Source: Bicyclus anynana (taxonomy: Eukaryota; Arthropoda; Insecta; Lepidoptera; Nymphalidae). Taken from it: 64,000 nucleotides of DNA. Location of the stretch: the NCBI RefSeq assembly GCF_947172395.1, contig NC_069093.1, positions 14,109,561-14,173,560 of the forward strand, given 5' to 3'. This document shows, piece after piece, positions 39,401-51,400 of this stretch. The position numbers were made by a program, and so were the translations under genes. Positions within the stretch are counted from its first letter, which is position 1; every line of letters begins with the position of its first letter. Under the pieces are notes generated by a model. It saw nothing but the letters and a program-made list of their open reading frames with translations, searched no databases and was not told the origin of the DNA.

Positions 39401-42400
39401 TTAAATGGGAATTTTTACAAATATATACGTAGCATATTGATTCAATATCTATAAAGCATTACTAATATCTAGTCATCAACTACTTTTTTGTCTGCGTTGG
39501 TTTCGATGGTGATCCAGTGACCACCTGGGTTCTGGGCTATGAGTTTATCTTACGTCTAAGAAAATTTCAGATTCAGAAATTTGGTGGTTTTACCAACTTT
39601 GTGTGTCTCGGAAACCGTTCCGTTCGTTAATCGTTAACCGTCTGTCCCGGTTATTATCAATAACATAAGAAAATGGTAATTAATTAATTTAACATTGTCA
39701 CCATGTAGTTAAAGAATTAGCAGGATCACTTTCCCCGCCAACTCGCATTGGAGCAACGCGGTCGGTCCAAGCTCCATATCTTCTTTCCTATATGGAGACA
39801 TCTTAAGGAGGAGGAGGGTTTTTCAATATTTATCATATAAATATTTTTCAACTCCCATTTCGTAATCTACTCAATATAAAACCTCAAACCATATCACATA
39901 TTCATTCCGACAGATCGTTTGGTAATGTGCATTTTGCGGTTAAACCATGCTACAATGATTTTTTATTAATTTTTAATTTTAAAAGTATTTTATGCCTTTG
40001 CACGTAATTAGCGATGGTAGCACTCGTGCTGTCTATTCGGTTTCGCTTCATTGCACAAAAATCACTCGTGCTACAATGTGCCATTACATGACAGTGGCAT
40101 AAGCTATTACATTACACAGTTTTATAATAAAAATATAAACTTACCGGCTCCGTTAGCGGCGCAATTTTGTCCAAAAAACAAACGTCGAATTCGCGCAAGA
40201 ACTCCTTCAGTTCGGGAGATATCGTCACAAAGGTTGCGTAAGGGCTCTCCAGTTTTAGCGTTTATTGCGTTTAACTATGTGGTTAACTATCGAGATAGTT
40301 ATTCAATTGAAATCAACACAATCGGATCCTTGACTCGAATTTGTCGCGACCTATGGACGATTGGAAAATTGTAAAAAACAATTCTGCGACAATTAGTTCT
40401 ACAACAATTAGTGGTATCTCGAAATTGGGAAGATGTGAGAAGATAGTAACAGATCTTTTAGTTTTTAAACAATTATTTCAGGCATTTTTTAGGTAGGTAC
40501 ATAAGCGAAGTTCTTTAAATTGTGATACGATACTTGTAAAGTTACTTAAGTATCTACTATATTACAAGTATAAGCATCAGTTACGTTTAGGCCCGAAAGA
40601 GTTTTAGTTTTTATTGACATACGGAAGTAAGACAACAAGTGTCCATATAAGAATTACAGTAAGAAGATATATTTGTGGGAGAATAAGTAAACAGATATAT
40701 AATTAGCGAATTCGAATTATCGATATATTTTGCAGACTATGCAAGAAAATTTAAAAGAAACGCTGTTGTAAGAAAAACGTTTATCAAACAGACAGAACAA
40801 ACCACGTTAATAACTACTAGTTACGAGTATCAATGAAATGAAAATAACATTTGTATATGTTACAAATAGATTTACGTACTTTTTCCGAATACGATCACAC
40901 ACACTAACACTGTACTATAAAGAAAACAGTGCGAAAGACTTGATTCATAAAACTTTAATCAGAAAAACAATCAAACTATTCTAAAGCTAGCGCCCAAGTG
41001 ACTAAGAAGTGACTCGGTGTAGGATATACTGTTTGACACTTGACCCTACTAATTTGACACTTGCATTGACCCCCAATTAACGTTTTGTCCCTATACAGAG
41101 GATCTTATAATCTTTGAGTCATTTACACTTAAGTCTTTATGATGGTAACGGGAAGACTTCGTTTGGTTGATCTTTGAATCTATATCTTATTTCGGACTTT
41201 GTGAAGTCATGGCCTCATTATCATCGTAAGTGATCAAGTATAAGCTGGTATGACTTCTGCCTTCGATTCGGAAGGCGTAGGCTCGAATCCGATCCGGGGC
41301 ATGCACCTCCAACTTATCAGTTATGTGCATTTCAACGGTGAAGGAAAAACATCGTGTGCAAACCTGAGAATTTTCTTAATTCTCTACGTGTGTGAAGTCT
41401 GCCAATCCGCATAGGGCCTGCGTGGTGGAAGTGGAAGGCCTAACCCCTCTCATTCTGAGAGGAGACCCATGCGCAATAGTGAGCAGAATATGGGAATGAA
41501 GTCCGCCAATTCCTACGTCATTCGGAGAGCAGACACTTTCTTGCAAATTAGTTACGAGTAGCTAATGTGGTATATCTACGTGCTGCCAAAATCATATGAA
41601 CCAATTAAAAAAAAGAATCAATTCAATCATCCTATAACATCAAATAGAATAGCTCGAGTCGCAACGCTGAAGTGATTTCGATTCGAATCGGCGGCCCAAA
41701 ACCGTGATGTTTGGAAGTCTAGTCAAGATGAAGAAATGAAAAAAAGAAGTCAAGGTAGTCAAGAGGCATATTATGTCCAGCAGTGGATGTCCATCGGTTG
41801 ATAATGATGATAACATCAAATGACATGAAACATGTGAAAGTATCTATTAACCAAATAAAAGTCATTATATAGTTTGGATAAGATTGGATTGATTTGACCT
41901 ACTACTGAAAAGTTATTGAATATATATTAGGTATGTAAAATAAATAAAATAATATATATTTTTTTCATTTAATTTATTTCCATTAAAAAAATAAGTACAA
42001 CATTTTGATCAAGCGTAGAGTAACTGCCTAACTAAATATAAAAGAGGTGGGAGATAAGGCAGAAGTAAAATCATCGGAGAGCTGTTATAAAATGCACAAA
42101 CTTTAAAATATGAATTAATGATATTGAATACAATGAAGCAAATAAATATACGAAACTTTTGAAGTTGTAAATTGTACCCCTGTATTACTAACTTATTATA
42201 AATTTCATCTCTATCGAATCTTCTATCTCAATAACATCATTTAGGCTTGTTATAAAACATATTGTTTCATTACTGTCCATAGTTTGTGATGAGCGAGACT
42301 GTTGGTATATCAAAAAAACAACCCAAGCTAATTTATTACCTAAGTTTCAAACTATACCTACTACAATTTGGCCTTAATCATGAAATAGAAGAACTACACA

Positions 42401-45400
42401 TTACACAGCCAATTGCTAAAATCTTGAAGTGCAATTATGTAATAGTTAATTTTAATCAAACAAATTTAAATCGCTTAACTGCAATAATGCCTGACGGCAT
42501 TGCGGCTTGGTGAAACGCACTTGCCTAGAAGATGTCATTGATAATAATTATTGGTCACGCCTATATTCGGTAACTAGAGGTCGGAAGTATTCGTAGATTA
42601 TTTAAACTTAAATCGATCTATTTAAATAATATATTAATACACTTAGATTTACATTTCTTTTGTGTAATGTATAACAGATAGCGCTGTATCGAGAAGGTAA
42701 ACTGCTCCCTGGATAACGCACATGGCTCCCACTGCTAAACCAACCTGGAAAATGATAAACGAGAATAAGTTTTAATCTTAATATATAAATGCGAAAGGCC
42801 ATTCATCACTAAATCTAAAAAACCGCTCGACGTACAAAGACGAAATTTGGCAGAGAGGTAGTTTATAAACAGTAGAGATCCACTAAGAACGGATTTTGCG
42901 AGAGGGCTGGATTAAGAACGTCTAAGGCCGGACGAATTCGCGGGCTTCTGCTAGTGTTCTTATATATGACGTCTTCTTTTTGTTTTATGAGTCGTGGTCA
43001 CCTTGGATGCAATCGGATTATAAATTGTTTTTAAAGAGCAACTGCTGAATTATTTCCTGGCATTTTTCAGTAGATTCAACGTACCGAACGACTAAACGAA
43101 TGAAAGTATAGTATCTACAAACTACAAAGGAAGTGATTTAGTATATAAAATTACTGAGTACTAAAAGAGTGAAGTTACCCGAATTGTAACTGTCTCATTT
43201 GCTTACGTTATTCTAGACTTGAACGTAACGCAACGCAACAATAATTTTATAAAATGCCAACAAATATTCAAGGAATTTTAGAAAGGTATGCAATTCTTCC
43301 AAGTATGTTTGTACCAGAAATATGATCATATACTACACTTACACAACCAAAGAGTTAAAGAGAAATATGAGAAGACTAAGAGGAAACAATGACACAGCGC
43401 CAGCAATATCACCAAAATTCTTTCCATTTGTTTATAAATCTTTATTTCAACATGTAATCTTTCCTTTTGTTGTTTTCAAGGGATGATAGTGTGATTTGGT
43501 TTATGGCGCAAACAGTGCATTGTAGGACGTGTTCTTGTATAGAGTTTTTCATATCATAAGCCTTGATCATTTGTCGCTTCACCAATTAGTGAAAACTTGC
43601 CTGTCTCTCAGCGAAGACGAACTGGAATTGATGCTCGCCTTGGTAGCCTCCCCAGTAATGTAAGGCAACAGCTCCCACCGCGATCCACATGAAGACTCCG
43701 ATGAAATTCATCATGATTTCTGACAAGGCCCTGAAAAATAATGTTGTTGGTGTTAATGCCAATCATTGATATTTACACACAAAATTACGCATCGCCACAC
43801 TACGAGCATTTATTCCCTCTCCTTTCTTGGTCTGCATGTCAAACAAAATTAAATGCTGACTGGCTTCTAAATTATTACTTTAAAACAACTGAATTGACTT
43901 CTAAAATAATTTAGTCAAAAAAAGTCAAATGACTTAGCTAACAGTGTAAATTGCTTGGTAATCGTACGTTGATACAATTTAAATTAACAAATCGCTTACA
44001 ATTTAAGATTTTTTAAAAAAGTAGCAACAAAGTGATGAAATAAACACAAAAGAAATTACTTTTATATTAAACTTAAATTAAATTAAGTAGTACCTCTTAT
44101 GTTCGGTGGTGCCAAAGAGGTATGTGACGATTTGCACGAGCGTATAGATGAGATAGCCAACAATTACTCCCGAAGCGACGATCTCAGCATCTGGATTCTT
44201 CTCCTCGTTGAGGTTCCACGTGCCTCCGACACCCAGGAACTCCCCATTGTAGCCAGTACGATAGAGCACGAGAATTATTATATTTAGCACCTGAAAATAG
44301 AAACAATACACATATTGGTCATGCACATTTTCCATGGGTTTACCACAATCGCAAAATTTCCATTCTATTCCAGAGGTATCAGGCCCAATTTAATCAAGTA
44401 AATTCACTTGATTTACTAGACCACTACCTTGGCATACTAAACAGACGAGTTACATTTGCTGCTCTATTTAACCAACCACACATTCTGCTACCATTTCGAT
44501 GGCATACCCTCTTCCCCTTTACCTATTTTCTCTTTTGTTTCTACCCAAGAAGGGTTATCGCGCGTATTTTACAAAATAGAGAAATCCTTCTGCATACTCC
44601 TTCAATTCTTATGAAGGTTATGTTGGACATATAAACTAAAACCCCAAGTTGTTGCCACGGGCCACGAGAACGCTTTCGCATACAACCTGCCAGCAAATCA
44701 TTCCCTAGATTGGGGTATCCTTGGATACCTTCGATGGAGAGCTTACTACTCTGCCTTCTCCTAGATGCAGTGTCATTGCTACCAATCATCCCGAGTCCAA
44801 AATTTGAGAGCCCCACCGTTTATAACACTAACTCTTACAATGAGTAATCGTACAATTACAATTAGTACCAAAAGTACAGATCATTCTTGCATTGTTAAGA
44901 GATTTGTCACGCTAGCGGAAGGAAGCTAGATAACGAGAGTCAAGACATCTAAAAATACAATCTAATTAAGATAACAGATTTGAAAAGTGATTCACAACTA
45001 ACTTTACAAGAAGCAACGCAGTCTTACTAGGAATTGTATAGGAATTATTTTTGTTAAAAGTTTTATCACATGATTTCATTCCAATAGTATTTGTAAAAAA
45101 ACAATCGCAGAATAAAAAGACAATATATTACGGCCATTTTGAACCTTAATGCTGTATTAATAAGAATGTGATGAGTGCGCTTGTAAATGATAAGGATAAA
45201 GTACCTACAGATAACATGTCTATAGTACTGTTCGTAATGTCTTACCTTATTACGATTGTATAATTGCCCATTCAACGCTACCTTAACGGAACTACAAAAG
45301 GAAAACGATACTATAAAATATGTTTCCTAATTACGAACAACCGTATTGGGAATGTTCTTTAAATAATTGATATGACGTCTGTCTACATTATCATGACTGG

Positions 45401-48400
45401 TGATAATTTTAAATCATGAATACTTGATTTCTATAGCTATTCTTTGACGAATGCTATCAAACGAATTAACGCCATCTAGATTCGACGAACAAGCGTCTAT
45501 ATTTCAAATTCTTTTCGCATTCTGTAAAGTTACAGCGCTGTGACAACGTTCGTTTACATAGAAAATTCGTTGTTAGTGACATTTTAATTTTGGCATTCCA
45601 TACAAATAAAGGGCAAATTCAATTAAGAATTGTATTATTTCATCGAGTGTAAAATAACGGGATCGCACCACAGATTTTGACTCTAAATAAAGCATCTTGT
45701 AATTTCAATATTGAACTCAGACAAAAACCACATTACGATTTTAACAAAATTAAAAAAATACGATTTACTAAATCTCATCAAAAGAGAAAAACTTAAACCA
45801 GGCTAATTTATTCTGGTTCACTAACCGTTATATCTCATTGATATAATCTAATTAACATTAGTAATTACATAAGAACAGAAAGGACATAATTAATTAAAAC
45901 AGTTAGTCATGCCGTGCGCAGGTCAAGAGTCAACAGTACCATCATTTGATCGCTCCTCACATCTGCGTGGAAGATGTGCCACAGAGTAATTAGCTCATGA
46001 AACTATTAGTACATTTTATATGTTCATCAGCAGGCTTCTTCACTATCTTTGAGGTTTGCTAGTTGACGTATACGAAATAGAGATTCTATGTAAAAATGTC
46101 ATCCGGTGCTTACTGGTTGATATCACACGGGACGTAAATGACATTCTGTCAATTGATCTTTATTTTAATAGGTTATTATTATTTTAATAATAAAGGCCAA
46201 AATAGTGAATAGGGCTGCTGAAACGTTCTGTTTATAGATCTTTAGTCATAAATAAACAGAAAAACTTTTTATGTAGGTATATGCCACGCAAAAAAAAACT
46301 GTGATAGCCGAGTGGATATGATCTGCCCCCGATTCCGGAGGGTGTGGGTTCGAATCCGGTCCGGGGCATGCACCTCCAACTTTTCAGTTGTGTGCATTTT
46401 AAGAAATTAAATATCACGTGTCTCAATCGGTAAAGGAAAACATCGTGAGGAAACCAGCATACCAGAGAATTATCTTAATTCTCTGCGTGTGTGAAGTGTA
46501 CCAATCCGCATTGGGCCAGCGTTTTGGACTACTGGCCTAACCCCTCTCATTCTGAGAGGAGACTCGAGCTCAACAGTGAGCCATATATGGGTTGATGAAT
46601 TAAATATGCCACGCAACATAACTTTATGTTCTTTGGTCCATGATGACAGTTTTAACTGCAGCGTCAAGGATTGTCCCTATCATTTTGATGTATTTTCACC
46701 GAAATATACAAAATATTGAATTCCTTAATTTAGAGGAAGTGGTTCTTTAGCTAGGGGCATTAAAGCTTGTAAAACTAAAGAAAGCTTGTTAAAATAATTT
46801 TTACTATTTTCCATTCTCTCGTCTTCTTATTTTATTTTGCGTAAAATTTCTAGTTTTTAGATACACAATTAAGTAAAATCCATTAAAATATTATTTAGGT
46901 AACTCTAATTAAGACAAATGGTTAAAAGTAGTAGTAATTAGGTATATGGGTTAATTGTTCAATTTATAATATTTTGTTATTAATTTTATAAATCAATTAA
47001 TAACTTCTAACTATCCATTAACCAATATAAATCATAGCTTCTAGTTATTATACAGCAATCAACGCAATTTGCAATTATATGTATAATCCTGAGATTTCGA
47101 TTATATTTGCAATTATGATTTCAGCGAATAACAGTTTTAGACATGTATTACTTCAATTAAAATCTATGCAAGAAAAAAATATCTTTGAAGAAAAGATCTA
47201 TTTTTAAAACAAACATATTATTGAATTTTATAAAAAAGTTATTTTTGTACAAATCTGTTATTTTGCCTAAAGTTTTTAAAACTATACAAAAGAAAATAGC
47301 AAGTTTATAAATACCAGTAGGAGGTATATTATCTAGGTAAAACATCGTGAGGAAACCTGCATACGAGAGAACTTTCTCTCCGTGTCTGCAAATCCGCATT
47401 GGGCCAGCGTGGTGGACTGAGGCCTAGTCCCTCTCGTTCTGAGAGGAGACTCAGCTCAGCAGTGAGCCGGGTTAATAATGATGATGATGATGATATTATC
47501 CACGGGGACTGAGTCTGAACTAACTAGACTAGCTTCAATTTATACTAAACTAGCGGACGCCCGCGACTTCGTCCGCGTGAAATTCAGTTTTTCACAAATC
47601 CCGCGGGAACCATACATTTTTCCGGGATAAAAAGTAGCCTAAGTGTTAATCCAGAGTAAAATCTATTTCCATTCCAAATCTCAGCCAAATCGCTTCAGTA
47701 GCCGCAGCGTGAAGGAGGAACAAACATACTTACACACTTACACACAAACCTTCGCCTTTATAATATTGTATTGTATATTGTATTGTGTGATTAGTAGGAT
47801 TAGTTTTAGTTTCTCGCTAAAACTGTGTCTCGTTTTGATAAAGTTCACCTTCTGCAGTGAGTGGGCTATCTACAACAATGTTACAGTTGTAGCTACTCTG
47901 TGGCAGGCAGCTGATGTTAAACATCAGCGATCTCAACAACATCTCGTAGGAATTGTCGCCGAAGCCGACAGGAAGTCACGATCAAACAATGATTACTTTC
48001 ACGGGGGAATAGTTACAGGAGCTAAATAATGTACTGTGCATATCTTAGTATACTAGCTGACGCAGCGTGGTTTTACCCGCGTGGTTTCCGTTCCTGTAGG
48101 AATACGGGGATAATTTATAGCCTATAGCCCTCCACGATAAATGGGCTATCCAATACAGAAAGAATTTTTCAAATTGGACCCGTAGTCCCTGAGATTACCG
48201 CGGTAACAAACAAACAAACAAACTCTTCAGCTTTATAATATTAGTATAGAAGTATAGATACTAGCTGACGCAGCGCGGTTTTACCCGCGTGGTTTCCGTT
48301 CGCGTAGGAGTATGGGGATAATAGGCCTATAGCCTTCCTCGATAAACGAGCTACCTAACGCTGAAGGATATTTTCAAATTCAACTAGTAGTTCCTGAGAT

Positions 48401-51400
48401 TAGCGCGTTCTAGCAAACAAACAAACTCTTCAGCTTTATATTAATAGTATAGATGTTAATAACATAACTTGTGCCCCCCTTTTATTTTTATTTTTGAAAC
48501 TTGAATTATCTTATGACCTTATTTGTATACACTGCCAAGTTACACTTGAATTCATCCAGTATTTTCCACTTATTTATTTGATGTTGTTGCTTGTTTTTAA
48601 CTTACTTTTGTTTTTTTTAATAGATTAGTTATTAGTGTGATAATGTCATGATAAAAAATTGGATATTCCTAATTAAGCAAGCAACAAAACTCATGCAAAT
48701 CATTTGTTCAGTCTTTAAACTCGACACCAAAGGGGGTAGGGTGTAACAAGACAATGGACAAACAAACCCAGCAACTTGCAGAATCCTAATCTGCATCCTG
48801 TTTTGAGTCCAAAACTGTAAACAGAATGCGGTCCTCGATTTTGCATACAAACTTCCTCACAGCGCCTGGTCTAAGAATGAGATGAGCTATGTAAATAAAT
48901 CCCCAGATAAAATCGATTGTTTATCTACCAATATACAAACCGCACATCGCGTCATCACAATAGACCCTCAGGAGGACAATCAGACCGTGGTCGCCTTGAA
49001 GCGCGACCATTGTGACCATTGGAACGTGATCTATTCTTATGATATTATCAAACAAGTTTTTGTATCAATTAACTTTGACTTCCTGTCCTTCCTTGTTTTT
49101 GTCATGGAAAATATTTAATGTTTTTACTTTTTTTTTATTTTGTTATAATATCATTATCCTATAGGACTGATTGTTCCTTACACTTTTTTCTTACTTTGTT
49201 GTGTCAAATCATCAATCATCAATGCTACTGCATTTGCTTTGTTTATGACATTATTCAACTAATGAAAGTGGCTCTAATTAAGCAAGTAAATCCCCTGATA
49301 TTTTTAAATATAAATATATTTATATAAGATTAAAATTAAAATATAACAAAACTTTCCTACAACACGTCTTTTGGATAGTGGCGAGATTTTTACGAAAAAA
49401 ATTTACTTATTGGATATTTTCTTCTTTAATTGAAGTAATAAGTCTTAAATTTGTATAAATTATGTTTATTTATTTATATTGCACCTTCCTGCTCTTTCTC
49501 CGCAATCCTGTCATCAGGGATCTGTTAGAGATTACGTATAGCAATAGGTAATCTCTAACAGATCCTTTTTCTTAAGTTTGCAGGGTAGGCAGTGGATTAT
49601 TGTAATGAAGTGCACGCCTGTGCAGTCGAGACAGCTATAATTTTGCTATAACTTAAGTTATTGAAAACACATGAAGATACGCGTAAAGATAAAACAAATT
49701 CCGATCATCAGATAACAAGTGAACGCAAACATTATAACGAAACCGATATAATGTGGGTAGCAAATGCTATTGCTCATCAACGGAGTCATTACTCATCGAC
49801 CACCGGTTGAGATACAAACCACGTTCATGGTGTTCCATATATGTTGTGTAATGCGTTTGCAATTATTACAGTCTACTTAGGATAGAAAATATTTTCATTC
49901 ATACATAAATTTCGACGATCTCTCTGGAGCATATAGATATGCCAACTCACTAACTATGACATTTTTTTTACAAGTTAGCCCTTGACTACAATCTCACCTG
50001 ATGGTAAGTGATAATGCAGTCTAAGATGGAAGCGGGCTAACTTGTTAGGAGGAAGATGAAAATCCACACCCTTTTGGTTTCTACACGGTATCGTACCGGA
50101 ACGCTAAACCGCTTGGCGGTACATCTTTGCCGGTAGGGTGGTAACTAGCCACGGCCGAAGCCTCCCACCAGCCAGACCTGGACTAATTAAGAAAATCTCA
50201 ATCTGCCCAGCCGGGGATCAAACTCAGGACCTCCGACTTGTAATCCACCGCGCATACCACTGCGCCACGGAGGCCGTCAAAAACGACATATGATTTTTTA
50301 TTTTAATAGGCTATTAATATAGACTAAATTAACTAAATTACTACGACTAAATACGACTAAATACGACTAAATTGACTAAATTAGTGAATAGGATAGCTGG
50401 TCTGGTGATGGTTTACTTCGACCGTATCTGGTTACCACTCTAACGCCAAAGCTGTTCTGTTACGTGATTATTTTGTATTGTCACGTTAAACCCACTTTTC
50501 ACCAGTAGATTAGGTAAATATTATACAACATATTGATGTACTATCGTTAAATTGACGATAAATGAAAAAAATCTTCAATATTTTTCATTAAGTTGACGTC
50601 ATTTTAAAGTTATATCGCATAGATAATAAAGAGACAATGCATAACAATATAATGTCGTTAAGTTAAGCATAAATAAGTAAGCGTCATGTAAAATATCGAT
50701 TACCATTGACTTAAAGATTTGCTATCAATTTGAAATAATTTAACTTAATGGTAATTCCACCATTTCCTGTGTGCCCTGCTTACTCCTTTGATGTAGTCTA
50801 TTCAGTTTTTTTCTGTGGGGGGGGGGGGTGGGGGTGGGTGGACCTCATCGGCACCCCTGTTTGGGTAGTGATAAGATTATACCACCAACGTCGCGAATCT
50901 TATTTACCTCCTATTCTCTGTGCCATCCTTCTCCTTGATCCTCATTATATATCTTCTTCTTCAGAAATTTCTCAGCTACATTTCATTTCTTACTACATTC
51001 CAAAAGCAGTATATCCGGTAGAAGTATTTTTAGACGGCCTCCGTGGCGCAGTGGTATGCGCGGTGGATTTACTAGACGGAGGTCCTGGGTTCGATCCCCG
51101 GTTGGGCAGATTGAGATTTTCTTAATTTGTCTGGCTGGTTGGAGGCTTCGGCCGTGGCTAGTTACCACCCTACCGGCAAAGACGAACCGCCAAGCGATTT
51201 TGCGTTCCGGTACGATGTCGTGTAGAAACCGAAAGGGTTGTGGATTTTCATCCTCCTCCTAACAAGTTAGCCCGCTTCCATCTTAGATTGTCTCATCACT
51301 TACCATCAGGTGAGATTGTAGTCAAGGGCTAACTTGTAACGAATAAAAAAAAAAAATATCCACGTAACGCTGCTCTAATAGCGTAAGTAGGATATTTTTA

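Noticed and set aside
47643..48029. 128-codon + strand frame as a gene
   Set aside because: Its first half is the interspersed repeat at 47553-47770. The remainder has no recognised family or splice context.
49518..49565. Calling the hairpin a microRNA gene
   Set aside because: The stem is perfect and short, and no known microRNA seed was recognised. Without small-RNA data this would be guesswork.
51033..51110. Possible true tRNA genes (also at 4110, 10978, 31945 and 46301)
   Set aside because: They have box A- and box B-like motifs, but each is followed by a shared long body and recurs many times, so they are SINE heads rather than tRNA genes.
50748..51125. 125-codon + strand frame
   Set aside because: It runs through a G-rich low-complexity run and into the head of a SINE.
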